Assembly (NCBI GenBank): GCA_028564925.1
Contig: CM053028.1
Coordinates: 365,161,012 to 365,225,011, forward strand
Direction: 5' to 3'
Source: Lithobates sylvaticus
Taxonomy: Eukaryota > Chordata > Amphibia > Anura > Ranidae
DNA: 64,000 nt
The notes below the pieces were generated by a model. That model searched no databases and was not told the origin of the DNA. It saw nothing but the letters and a program-made list of their open reading frames with translations. The translations under genes and the position numbers were made by a program. This document shows, piece after piece, positions 44,546 to 55,196 of this stretch (positions within the stretch are counted from its first letter, which is position 1; every line of letters begins with the position of its first letter).

Positions 44546-46800
44546 ATAAAATTTTAATTTTTATTAAAAAGATAACAGAAAAATACACAAATAAACATTT
44601 ACATGTAGCCCAAACGTAGGGCTGCAATAACAATATTACATGAATTAAGACAGACAATTATAGTTTACATAGTTCCAGGATCCCTTGTAGGGGGGAAAAA
44701 AATGGATGCCAATAGTATTTCTCAACTAGTTTCGCGAAAAATCGCTTCCTCAGGAGATTTTAGGGCATCTGGAGGAAAAGGGAGGGGGGTGGGAGGGGGA
44801 AGAGAAGAAGGAGGGAGGGGGGTTTGGATGGGGAATGGGAAGGGAAAGGGATAGCAAAGGGGGGGGGGGACAGATGGGAGGGAGGGAGGGAAGGGGAGGA
44901 AAAAGGGGAGGGAGAGGGGGGGGGGGGGGTGGGAGGAGAGGGATAAACTGGGTGCTGGGTTAGGTAGGGAAGAAAGAATGGCAAGGCATTTAGATGACAG
45001 CTTGGTTGAAGTTTAAAAGAAAAGGGGAGATACCTACCCTATAGCAGTTGCAAACAGGCTTAAAATGCACCCGGGATTCGGGACAGTACAGGTTAAATTG
45101 TAAGCTCCGGTCACGGTCCTCCAATAGTAGGAGGAACCTTACTGAAGTAGTGAGGTTAGAGTTGAGGTAGAGACCTTAGTATGGTGACGATATTAGAGTT
45201 TATGTCCTGTGAGTATTGGGGAGGATAGCAGTTGTCAGCTTGTTATAAATATTGCGACACAGGACAATGCAGCATAAAACAACATGGAAACGGTTTGAGT
45301 TATTTATTTGAGAAAATTTTTATAAGTGTGGGCCTCATTGAGTCCTGGGGGGGTGAGTTTATTCCCTATATATATATATGTCGGCCCACCGAGGTTAATT
45401 TACCACTAGAAGAATAGTAAAGATGGCGCAGTTCCCTAGCGGTCTTCCCTACATAAAAGGCGTTGCAGGAACAAACCATCAGTGGAAAGTTTCGCCATTG
45501 GGGAGAATATATGAGGTACCCTCTAAAATCCATGGGCATTTAGGGCAGTCTCCACATCTAAAGGTACCTTTAGGGCCCAAACGGGGCCGTGGGTCCCTCA
45601 GATAGTGGCTGCTGGTCAATTGGTCACCTAGGGTGGTTGCTTTTTTGAAAACTAGTTCCGGGGTAGGCCGAAGATATTTACCGAGGGTATGGTGATCAGT
45701 CAATAAGTGCCAATGGTTCGACAGAATGCTGCGGAAAATATTGTGGTGGATGGAAAATTTGGTAACAATTTTAACGGTAGCTGGATGTTCAGGACGGGGA
45801 GACCCATATAATAGGGACTGGCGTGTCCTAGCGTATGCTTTATTAAATGCTTTTTTTAGGTTGGTGCGGGTGTACCCGCGGGCAAGAAGGCGTTCCCGAA
45901 GTGCAGCTGCCTGTATGCGGAAATCCGAGTCCTCGGTGCAGTTGCGCCTCAGTCTCAGATATTGAGCATACGGGATGCTGCGCACTAGGGGACGAGGGTG
46001 CGAGCTGGTGGCAGCCTCCCAAATAGAGGTTAGCATAGGAGGGTGCACATGATGTACCCATGGCTACCCCTTGGGTTTGTAAATAATATTGGTCCATGAA
46101 TGTAAAGAAATTTCTCGTTAGTATAAATTCAAGGAGCTGGAGAATAAAGTGGTTAAGGGGCCAGGTGTTGTGGTCCTGCTCCATGAGGAAGGCTCCAGCC
46201 ATCCGGACGCCCTGCTCGTGGGGGATGCTCGAGTAGAGGGCCTCGACATCAACTGCCACGAGGAGGGAGTCCGGAGGGATCTGGACCCCCTCAATGTGGC
46301 GGAGCAGGTCCGTGGTGTCTTTAATGTACGACGGTAAACTTAGTACATGTGGCATAAGAAAGGTGTCCACGAGTTTGCTGGCATTATCCGTTAAGGATCC
46401 CATGCCCGATACAATCGGACGACCGGGAGGATTTGTTAGACTCTTATGGGTTTTGGGCAGGGTATAGAAAGTGGGGTTCCTTACAGTAGGCTCCTGTTAC
46501 AAGGTGCCTGAATTGTATGATGAAATCCTGTACTGTAAGAGGGCTGATAGAATGTTCCTTACATTGGTGATAATAGAGGATCAGTGAGAAAGAATGTTCC
46601 TTACATTGGTGGTCAGTGAGAAGAATGTTCCTTACATTGGTGGTCAGTAGCTGAGAAGAATGTTCCTTACATTGGTGGTCTGTAAGGTTACGGGCAAACA
46701 AGTAGAGGTCTTTAATTGACTCGTATATGTCAATGGGTTGAGAAGGACAAAAACCCAAGCCCAATTGTAGTACGGACTCTTCCTCCTTAGTGAGAGAATA
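44546..46800 (-). mobile_element. Penelope-like retroelement, decayed, with GIY-YIG region
   Basis: On the minus strand, from 46800 down: an N-terminal LGFCPSQPIDIYESIKDLYLF segment, HFLYPAQNP (where LPK-H is expected), then the RT core MGSLTDNASKLVDTF, LLVAVDVEALYSSIPHEQG and GVAMGTSCAPSYANLYLG (frame 46403-45843). After a frame change come IPYAQYLRLRRNCTEDSDF and RARGY-like helices (46048-45479), then CPKCPWILEG leading to a GIY-YIG-like CNAFYVGKTARELRHLYY. GTSCAPSYANLYLG and the GIY-YIG nuclease are Penelope hallmarks. Several frame changes make it a pseudogene, and 31-bp repeats invade its 5' part (46552-46680). A purine tract lies in its 3' part. Confidence 0.8.
44770..44942 (+). repeat. 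Long purine tract (G-rich)
   Basis: About 170 bases almost wholly A/G on the + strand, with G-runs of 9 and 12-13. It is in the 3' region of the Penelope element. Such tracts can form triplex or G-quadruplex structures. The Pro-rich minus-strand frame (44760-44984) is an artefact. Confidence 0.85.
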
Positions 46801-47788
46801 TGTGGTCAGTGGGAAGAATGTTCCTTACATTGGTGATCAGTGGGAAGAATGTTCCTTACATTGGTGATCAGTGAGAAAAATGTTCCTTACATTGGTGATC
46901 AGTGAGAAGAATGTTCCTTACATTGGTGGTCAGTGAGAAGAATGTTCCTTACATTGGTGGTCAGTGAGAAGAATGTTCCTTACATTGGTGGTCAGTGAAA
47001 GAATGTTCCTTACATTGGTGGTCAGTGGGAAGAATGTTCCTTACATTGGTGGTCAGTGGGAAGAATGTCCCTTACATTGGTGATCAGTGGGAAGAATGTT
47101 CCTTACATTGGTGGTCAGTGAGAAGAATGTTCCTTACTTTGGTGATCAGTGGAAAGAATGTTCCTTACATTGGTGGTCAGTGAGAAGTAAGTTCCTTACA
47201 TTGGTGATCAGTGAGAAGAATGTTCCTTACATTGGTGGTCAGTGAGAAGAAAGTTCCTTACATTGGTGATCAGTGGGAAGAATGTTCCTTACATTGGTGG
47301 TCCGAGGGAAGAATGTCCCTTACATTGGTGGTCAGTGAGCAGAATGTCCCTTACATTGGTGGTCAGTGGGAAGAATGTTTCTTACATTGGTGGTCAGTGA
47401 GAAGAATGTTCCTTACATTGGTGGTCAGTGAGCAGAATGTCCCTTACATTGGTGGTCAGTGAGAAGAATGCCCCTTACATTGGTGATCAGTGGGAAGAAT
47501 GCTCCTTACATTGGTGGTCAGTGAGAAGAATGTTCCTTACATTGGTGGTCAGAGGGCAGAATGTCCCTTACATTGGTGGTCAGTGAGAAGAATGTTCCTT
47601 ACATTGGTGGTCAGTGAGAAGAATGTTCCTTACATTGGTGGTCAGTGGGAAGAATGTCCCTTACATTGGTGCTCAGTGAGAAGAATGCCCCTTACATTGG
47701 TGGTCAGAGGGAAGAATGTTCCTTACATTGGTGGTCAGTGAGAAGAATGTTCCTTACATTGGTGGTCAGTGAGAAGAATGTTCATTAC
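46552..47788 (+). repeat. 31-bp minisatellite array, about 37 units
   Basis: The unit is gaatgttccttacattggtggtcagtgagaa (31 bases), with variants ggtgatcag, gtgggaag and atgtccc. Three or four units sit at 46552-46680, then about 110 bases of Penelope sequence, then a near-continuous array from 46800 to 47788. Because 31 is not a multiple of three and no stop occurs in the unit, the frames cycle through all three phases and stay open (KNVPYIGGQ/EECSLHWWS/RMFLTLVVS). There is no sign of translation. Confidence 0.95.
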
Positions 47789-50645
47789 ATGGGCGGATAA
47801 ACAGGGGGCCCCATGAGCTGTCAGTCCGCCCCTGGTTGTTGGTAGAAGGAACGGAATTCCTTCGCGATTTTGATTTTTTTTGTTGCAAGGAGCGGGCTAA
47901 AAGACGACTGGGTTTATTACTCCATTCATAAAATTGTTGGAAGACTATGTGAAGCCCGGAAGTACGTTCCTCATGGAAGAGGGCTTTTAATTCTTCTATT
48001 TTTTGCGTGAGGGAATGAAAAATAGAGGGTGAGTTGGAGAGTTTATGATTCTTTTCAAGGGTGTCTTTAATGAGTTGGGATTGCAAATGTGTTCTCTCCC
48101 CCTCTCTTCTTCCTGGAGCCCAATTCAACAAATTTGCCACATATGTGAGCCTTATTGGCTTCCCAGAGAACCCCAGGGGATATCTCTGGGGAGACGTTCT
48201 CCCGCAAATAGAGAGAGAGTCCATTCCCAATCTTCTTTTTGTCTATTTTCTCCGAAATAAGTGAGTCATTCAGCTTCCAATTTGTGGATTTTATAGGTAG
48301 GGATGGTATGTGCAGAGTCATGCTAATTGGAGCGTGATCAGAGATCGTTGAGATCTCAATGCGACAATGGGACACTAGCTCTAGGTAGTGATGATTTATG
48401 AAAAAAATTATCTATTCTTGAGTGGGAGCTGTGAAGGTGGGAGTAGTGCGTATAATTCTTTTCTCGCGGATGCATTATCCTCCATATATCCAGAAGCTGG
48501 GTTTCATGTAGTTGTTTGCGTAGGAATGCGAGATGCCTGTGGGGAATGCTAGATCTACCCTGGGAGGTATCTAAGGTAGGTTCTAGGCGGGTATTGAAAT
48601 CCCCTGCCAAAATAATGCATCTGTGAGAAAAGTCTCTTAATTTGGTCAGAGTGTCGGCTAGGAAGCTAGCTTGGCCCTGATTTGGGGCTTAAAAATTGGC
48701 TAGAGTACACAATAAGTTGCCCAGACTGCCCTTCAAAAATAAAAATCTACCAAATGGATCCATAAGAGTGTCCTCCAAAATGAAGGAGGATCCCTTCCGG
48801 AATCCAACAGCCACTCGTTTTGCCTTCAAGACATCAGAGAGGCTGTAATACCATGTAGGGTAGTGGTGTGCATAAAGTTTAACCAATGTGGTGTGCGTGA
48901 GGTGGGTTTCCTGCAGGAAAACAATGTCCCCCTGCATTTGCTTAAGTTCTCTGTAGAGTGTATGTCTCTTACCAGGCGCATGAAGCCCTCTCACATTGAG
49001 GTAAATCAAGTTGATCATGGCCATTGGATCCATTGGGGATACACCTTATTTACCATCATCATGCAAGGCTGATGGGGAGGCTGGGGAGGGAAGAGGGAGA
49101 GAGAGAAAAGGTACAAACAAAGAGAAAGAACACAAAAAAGACAACTAAAGACATAACTATTATGTGTACGCAAAGCCTTTCAGTGCAATACACAGAACGA
49201 CGTGGGGCCCGGCCCCCCAGAGCGCACACCCCATGAGGGGAAGCCGCACCGGGGTACCTGTCCCCGCACCGCCCCTTGAAGGGGGGTGGTGCCACCTCAG
49301 GACACAGACCACGCATGTCCATACCAGGTACACGCCATCTGAGTGGTCCGGCACCGGCACAAAATTAAATTGCATCAGATAGCCTTAAATATAAGTAGCA
49401 AACTAAACCTGAACATGAACATTGTAGATCTTTCATGTGGAACATAACCACAGTAACTGGAGAAAAGACAATAAAAAACTTTTTGTCAACAGTATAAGAT
49501 GTCTTATTAGAATAAACTAAGAATCCTAGAACATATATATAACCCTTTAGCTGGATAATGCTTGCTGTGAGTATATAGAAATACTCAAGTTGGAGCACAG
49601 CATGTTCAAAAAGGAGACCTGGCCATAGAGACCTTGGAACGGAGAAGAGCACTCAAACCCCTCAAAGAGAAACTACGTGCGGCCTCTATTAATTACAGAT
49701 GGGGATTTCTGTCGGCCCTCATAGCTCACAGAGAGGGAAAAACAGCTATTCTCTGCTTTCCGGAAGACCTGGACACATTCTGTATGGATCTCAGCATTGA
49801 ACCCCCGTAACTACCTGGATGGCAAGACACTATACCCGGACCCTCCGCCATGTCGGAAGTGCAATGGCAGAAAGTCTCTCGTAACCGCCTATCCGCCACC
49901 CCAGGTTCTACCCCACACGTGGGCTGAGGGGTTTGAGTGCTCTTCTCTGTTCCAAGGTCTCTCTGGCCATGTCAGGAAAGAAAAACAGGGCAGCGCCGTC
50001 AAATTCCAACCTAGCTGCCTCTCTCGCTTTCCGCATTATAAGTTATTTTTCCTTAAAGTAGTGGACCCAGCAAATGACATCCCTGGGAGTGTCAGAGGAC
50101 AGATTGCATGGGCGAAGGGCACAGTGAACTCTGTCTAATTTCAGGGGGTGGTCAGCTTGGTTGCCCTGGAGGCTGTTAAAAATGCAGCGAATGGAGGCCG
50201 CTAGGTCATCATCTTTTGTCACCTCAGGCAGTCCTCTGATGCTGATATTATTCCTCCTGTTCCGGTTCTCCTGGTCCTCAATCTTGTAAAGCGCCATTCT
50301 GTGGGCTATGTTGAAGTTGCGAGTAGTGGATTGTAAATTGCTGCTGCGTGTCTGTCGAGACGCTGCTCCATCTCCTCCACGCACTCCAACACCTAGGCGA
50401 GATTCGATCTCACTGTCAAGAGTTCCTTTCTTCATCCGAGCCACCAGAGAACACTGAAGACCGACGTCTGGTTTTCGGGCCTATGAGGTGAGGCGGAGCC
50501 TGCGCCCGACCCAAGTGGTGAGTGGCATAGGCCGTCTGCCTTCGGGAGATCTTCAGGTTCTGCAGCGAGGAATCGCTTGATGGAGTTTGCAGGGGTGCCC
50601 TTTTTAGGCTGGGGCTTACCCAATCTCTTCCCCATGCCGGCCATT
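47789..50645 (-). mobile_element. L1/Tx1 LINE, ORF1 and endonuclease part (5' piece)
   Basis: Minus strand. ORF1 begins near 50644 (MAGMGKRLGKPQPKKGT). After a frame change it continues with an L1-type coiled coil/RRM segment, ENRNRRNNISIRGLPEVTKD (50300-50220). ORF2 starts 49033 with INLIYLNVRGL, DIVFLQETHLT and, after frame changes, MAGDFNTRLEPTLD and HSRIDNFFHKSSLP: the apurinic-type endonuclease. A linker (SRLLARSLQQKKSKSR) leads to about 47790, where the 4.6-kb repeat/Penelope block begins; the reverse transcriptase resumes at 43170. The ORF1 C-terminal domain appears on the opposite strand (49650-49870). A broken copy. Confidence 0.8.
49622..49975 (+). mobile_element. Inverted ORF1 C-terminal segment of the LINE
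   Basis: The + strand encodes LKEKLRAASINYRWGFLSAL and AHREGKTAILCFPEDLDTFC, the L1/Tx1 ORF1 C-terminal domain pattern (YRWGFPF, DL--F), in the orientation opposite to the rest of the LINE. The segment is bounded by inverted repeats: ggccatagagaccttggaacggagaagagcactcaaacccc (49622) and its reverse complement near 49930-49970. Confidence 0.65.
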
Positions 50646-50839
50646 AGAGTTAAAGTACAAAAGGCGATCTGTAAAGCCGATTAAACAGGTGCCAGCGCAG
50701 GAACTCCTTCTCTTTTTTTTTTTTCATTAGTCCTTGCAGAATTGTAAACATGCTTTTTAATGTAACTTTTGATTTACATTTGACAATAGATTCTTTTATT
50801 TATGATACGGTAATTATTGTTTTTTTTTTTTGTTAACAG

Positions 50840-50932
50840 ATGAGTTCTGTTGGTATCACTGAAAATGTAAAAGGAGATAATAAGAAGTTTGAAGTATGGT
50901 ATAATGGCAGAGAAGAAGTGTACATAATTCAG
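50840..50932 (+). CDS. mcf2l: mcf2l-like RhoGEF, internal exon (PH domain, second half)
   Basis: 93 bases (31 codons, phase 0), with a long T-run then gttaacag acceptor and a GTAAAA donor. It encodes MSSVGITENVKGDNKKFEVW followed by YNGREEVYIIQ. VGITENVKGD.KKFEIWYN.REEVYI is the MCF2L PH-domain pattern. It starts with an in-frame ATG that is only an internal methionine. Intact. Confidence 0.95.
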
Positions 50933-50964
50933 GTAAAAAAGAGGAATTGGAGAATAAAAGCAAA

Positions 50965-51205
50965 AGCTCCACTAGAGTTGAGTTGCATCTTTATATAGCG
51001 CTGTCCTTTACCCCGAAGGGTCCCGACACGCTTACAAACACATACACACATACTAGGGCCAATTTAGAGACAGGATCTGATTAACCTACCAGAGCGTCTT
51101 TGGAGTGTGGGAGGAAACCAGAGTACCCAGAGGAAACCCACGCAGGCACAGGGAGAACAGGTGAGAGTGCTAACCACTACGCCACTGTGCTGCCCTGTAG
51201 CTACT
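50965..51205 (+). mobile_element. SINE/LINE-tail-like dispersed repeat
   Basis: Contains gtgtgggaggaaaccagagtacccagaggaaacccacgcaggcacagggagaacag, a phrase widespread in fish and amphibian short interspersed repeats, and the closing gagtgctaaccactacgccactgtgctgccc. The start (catctttatatagcgctgtccttta) is also family-like. Exact superfamily is not certain. Confidence 0.55.
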
Positions 51206-52090
51206 TTTTTTATATTTTTATAGTGCTTGCACAGAGACTGTTAATAAGTATTATTCCCTGTTACACATTTGTAGGCAAAACACTAGTGCCAGCTGCAGTA
51301 AAAAGCTCCTCTGTTTAAAAGACACTGTAGCTGTTCATTTGATTGGTGTATACCTTTCCATAGTCCTCCATTGATCAGGTTCTCCACTACAGTGGACCAG
51401 CTCTGATTGTGTCCCAGGTTTAAAGTCTATCTGTTATTTATATGAGAGACCAAACCAGCCAGTGCTGACACAGCTGATGTACACTTATCTGGCCCAAAGC
51501 CCAGTCAGATGACTCTTTTGTGAGCTGTGAAGTGCCAGGGGTATGTCAGAGCCAGTACGGTATTTTGCTCCTATTTACTGAAAAGCGAGCTTGTACATTG
51601 GGCCTGACGTCATACACACAACGTTAAATAGCAGGGATTACTGCAGCAACTGTAACAACGTACCATCAACAGGACATGGGCATCCTATATGTTTTTAAGT
51701 ATGTGATGCTAGAGAGATAATTTACTAAAGTCCAACAAGCTGCTCACTTTGCAAGGGAAATTTCTCTTAGCTTAGTGAACGTCGTGAAAATTCCCTTTGC
51801 AAAGAATACCCAATCACATGCACCACATTCATCAAGTTCTCTTGCAAATTGAACTAATTGCCTTTAGTGAATCAGCCCCTTGGTGTCTCACAGTTTATCT
51901 GTAGTTACCCATACACCTGTGATGGTGAAAAAAATTACTTGACATGTATGACAGTAGTGGTAATCTATTGACATTTCAAATTACTGGTATACACTTTTTG
52001 TTATTAGTGATAAAATACATTAGATAGAAGCAACTTTGCCCAGTGTTATGTACAGGATATCAGCTGATTTGTTTCTCTCACAAGCTAATG
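51206..52090. other. Intron with AT-rich common repeat
   Basis: 51710-51890 contains ctttgcaagggaaatttctctta...ccctttgcaaag...cttgcaaattgaactaattgcctttagtgaatcagcccc, resembling the sequence that the gypsy element interrupted at 14285-14410. The rest is unassigned. Confidence 0.4.
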
Positions 52091-52093
52091 AAT

Positions 52094-53673
52094 TACAAAA
52101 TCTCACAGAAGTGAGTACACCACTCACATTTTTTAAATATCTCATTATATCTTTTCATGTGACAACATTGAAGAAATGACACTTTGCTACAATGTAAAGT
52201 AGTAAGTGTACCGCTTGTATAACAGTGTAAATTTGCTGTCCCATCAAAATAACTCAACTCACAGCCATTAATGTCTAAACAGCTGGCAACAAAAGTGAAT
52301 ACACCCCTAAGTGAAAATGTCCAAATTGGGCCCAAAGTGACAATATTTTGCATGGCCACCATTATTTTCCAGCACTGTCTTAACCCTCTTGGGCATGGAG
52401 TTCACCAAAGCTTCACATGTTCTCACTGGAGTCCTCTTCCACTCCTCCATGATGACATCACGGAACTGGTGGAAGTTAGAGACCTTGCGCTCCTCCACCT
52501 TCCGTTTGAGGATGCTCAATAGGGTTTAGGTCTGGAGACATGCTTGGCCAGTTCATCACCTTTACCCTCAGCTTCTTTAGCAAGGCAGTGGTCCTCTTGG
52601 AGGGTTGTTATCATGTTGGAATACTGCCCTGGGGCCCAGTCTCTGAAGGGAGGGGATCATGCGCTGCTTCAGTATGTCACAGTACATGTTGGCATTCATG
52701 GTTCCCTCAATGAACTGTAGCCCCCAGTGCCAGTAGCACTCATGCAGCCCCAGACCATGACTCTCCCACCACCATACTTGACTGTAGGCAAGACACACTT
52801 GTCTTTGTACTTCTCGCCTGGTTGCCGCTACACATGCTTGACACCATCTAAACTAAATAAGTTTATCTTGGTCTCATCAGACCACAGTACATGGTCCCAG
52901 TAATCCATGTCCTTAGTTTGCCTTTCTTCAGAAAACTGTTTATGGGCTTTCTTATGCATCATCTGTAGAAGAGGCTTCCTTCTAGGACGACAGCCATGCA
53001 GACCAATTTGATGCAGTGTGCAGAGATTGGTCTGAGCACTGACAGGCTGACCCCCCACCCTTCAACCTTTACAGCAATGCTGGCAGTACACATGCGTCTA
53101 TTTCCCAAAGACAACCTCTGGATATGACGCTGAGCATGTGCACTCAACTTTGGTCGACCATGGCGAACCTGTCCTGTTAAACCTCTGTATGGGTTAGGCC
53201 ATGTGCTGCAGCTCAGTTTCAGGATCTTGACAATCTTCTTATAGCCTAGGCCATCTTTATGTAGAGCAACAATTCTTTTTTTCAGATCCTCAGAGAGTTC
53301 TTTGCCATAAGGTGCCATGTTGAACTTCCAGTGACCAGTATGAGAGAGTGACAGCGATAACACACTATTTAACACACTTGCTACCCATTCACACCTGAGA
53401 CCTTTTCACACTAACCAGTCACATGACACCAGGGAGGGAAAATGGCTAATTGGGCACAATTTGGACATTTTTACTCACTTTTGTTGCCAGCAGTTTAGAC
53501 ATTAATGGCTGTGTATTGAATTATTTTGAAGCGACAGCAAATTTACACTATATACAAACTGTACACTCACATTGTAGCAAAGTGTAATTTCTTCAGTGTT
53601 GTCACATGAAAAAATATAATTAAATATTTACAAAAATGTGAGGGGTGTGTACTTACTTTTGTGAGATACTGTA
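52094..53673 (-). mobile_element. Tc1/mariner transposon, decayed, antisense
   Basis: Inverted ends tctcacagaagtgagtacacc (left) and gtgtacttacttttgtgagatactgta (right, to 53673), with TA at the edges. The minus-strand transposase begins MAPYGKELSEDLKKRIVALH at about 53318 and retains SKLSAHAQRHIQRLS-type recognition helices, [15 protein letters not shown] and VFQHDNNP, followed by a poorly preserved C-terminus. At least three frame changes and stops make it a pseudogene. It is a family distinct from the Tc1 copy at 5693. It lies in the intron between the PH exons. Confidence 0.85.
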
Positions 53674-53687
53674 TGTATGGTAAGTAA

Positions 53688-54026
53688 GGCCTAATGTACA
53701 CAGGACATTTTTACAACCTCCTAAACGATTTAACTTGACAGATAGTAACCCATGTTTAAAACGTCCTTTTTGCTGCGTTTACATGCCGCGTTGAAAAAAG
53801 AATAGGCAAAAATTAAAAACGCCTGTGAACGAAATGTGAGTTACCGCATGCAGCCAAGTTTAGCTGCGTTTGGCGTCTGAAACATCGGAAACTTTGGCGC
53901 CTGAACTGATTTTCTTGCCTTCAAAGAAAAGCCTATAAACGCAACTGCCTAAAAACGACATTAAACAAACCTGTGTACACGTACACATAAGATAACATTG
54001 GATTCAGCAGCAGTGTACATGAGGCC
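53688..54026. mobile_element. MITE, 339 bp, TAA target duplication
   Basis: The ends GGCCTAATGTACAC and GTGTACATGAGGCC are inverted repeats with one mismatch. TAA flanks both sides (53685-53687, 54027-54029), fitting PIF/Harbinger. The interior repeats tgctgcgtttacatgccgcg- and acgcaactgcctaaaaacg-like phrases. No coding content. Confidence 0.75.
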
Positions 54027-54197
54027 TAAATATACCAACAAAGACTGCTAGAAAGTATGGAAGATGACAAATTGTCTTCCAGCTTTACAAAACTTACACT
54101 GAAAAATCTGAATGTCATTTATCATAAAAAATCTTATGCACGGTTATTTTCTCTATAGGACATGAGCTTAATATTTATCTGTTTTGTATATTTGTAG

Positions 54198-54276
54198 GCA
54201 TCATCTGTTGAGCAGAAAAATCCATGGGTTTCTGAAATTAGAAAGGTACTAACAGGGCAACTCGAGGCATGCAGAG
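54198..54276 (+). CDS. mcf2l: mcf2l-like RhoGEF, internal exon (PH C-terminal helix)
   Basis: 79 bases, entering in phase 0 and leaving one base over (phase 1), with acceptor atttgtag and a GTAATT donor. It encodes ASSVEQKNPWVSEIRKVLTG then QLEACR. This is the C-terminal amphipathic helix of the PH domain; W-V-EIRKVLT-QL-ACREASQ is MCF2L-like. The donor GTAATT is a non-preferred but functional type. Confidence 0.9.
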
Positions 54277-54439
54277 GTAATTTATTTTTCTTGGAAAACT
54301 TTTGAAAATCAGCCATACCTTATTGATGATGGATAATGCATAACCAGGTTTTTGGTTGCACAATAAACACTGTATATTGTGGATCCACCCATATTACTGT
54401 GCTTGATGTGCTTTCTAGTAAAATCAATAGAGCAGCTCC

Positions 54440-54650
54440 AAAATGTTTGTCAATGCAAATTTTAAGATGCATATCAGTGTATATCATGACACGTGTCAAT
54501 GTATAATGATGTACGGCAATGCATCACAATGCAAATTAACACATGTTGATGCAGGGTATGACACACATTGATGTTCAATGCAAAGTGCAATGCAACACGT
54601 GTTAAAATGCACATTGACATGCATTTTGATGCATTTTCTGCATTTATTTA
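54440..54650. repeat. Quasi-repetitive atgcat/aatgcaca sequence
   Basis: Short phrases such as gatgcatatcagtg, caatgcaaattaacac, gatgttcaatgcaaag and gacatgcattttgatgcatt recur without a fixed period in the 453-bp intron between two exons. Probably a decayed simple repeat. Confidence 0.45.
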
Positions 54651-54729
54651 AATGGAAAAGACGCTCATATTCCTAAGCTTTTAATATATACTATGCCACA
54701 TAACAGTGAGTTTTTTTTCTATTTTATAG

Positions 54730-54799
54730 AAGCTAGTCAGTTACATCAGAGGATAACAGAGAGCGTGTACCATGCTCCAATGAATTCTATGATTACTAG
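54730..54799 (+). CDS. mcf2l: mcf2l-like RhoGEF, internal exon (post-PH linker)
   Basis: 70 bases, entering phase 1 and leaving two bases over, with acceptor ttttatag and a GTAAGG donor. With the base carried from the previous exon it encodes EASQLHQRITESVYHAPMNS then MIT. REASQ across the junction matches the DBS-type sequence after the PH domain. Confidence 0.85.
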
Positions 54800-55089
54800 G
54801 TAAGGAATAAATTGCAGACTTATGTATACAAATTGTGAAAGTGCAGTTGTGTCTGCAAATCTGGGTTATTTTATGCCACAAAATTGGTCTAGAGCTCTAT
54901 TACATTTTGCAGCAGAGAATGAGAAATGACTGTGGAAATACCACATACACCCATGATTGTCTGAAACAGTTTTAGCAATCTGTTTCAAAGAAACAGGTTT
55001 AGCTTGCTCTAGTGACCATTTGTGACGTATAATGATTAGACACAGTTGGTTCCAATTTATTTATTTTTTTACATTCCGTTTAACAAAAG

Positions 55090-55196
55090 GTCAAACAAAG
55101 TATCCCTGAACAATCAAAATAAAGCAGAATCCTCCAGTCAAAATTCACTAAACAACAAGTACAGAACAACAAGTCCAGCCGGAAGACATACAAAAG
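55090..55196 (+). CDS. mcf2l: mcf2l-like RhoGEF, internal exon (Ser/Asn-rich tail)
   Basis: 107 bases, entering with two bases carried and leaving one, with acceptor acaaaag and a GTACTA donor. It encodes (R)SNKVSLNNQNKAESSSQNSL then NNKYRTTSPAGRHTK. It is low-complexity and polar, as expected of the variable C-terminal tail. The intron upstream is only 290 bp. Its support is phase continuity and consensus sites rather than strong conservation. Confidence 0.7.

Noticed and set aside
44760-44984. Proline/serine-rich minus-strand ORF
   Set aside because: Translation of the purine tract; pure composition effect.
47211-47741. Repeat protein of KNVPYIGGQ/EECSLHWW type
   Set aside because: The open frames arise only because the 31-bp unit lacks stops in all phases; there is no start context, splice site or conservation.
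46552-47788. Regular short repeats suggesting a CRISPR array
   Set aside because: Units are contiguous 31-bp copies without unique spacers, in vertebrate intron DNA; it is a minisatellite.
50840-50842. Translation start of a short protein at the in-frame ATG of the exon at 50840
   Set aside because: The codon follows a splice acceptor directly and matches an internal PH-domain position, so it is an internal methionine.
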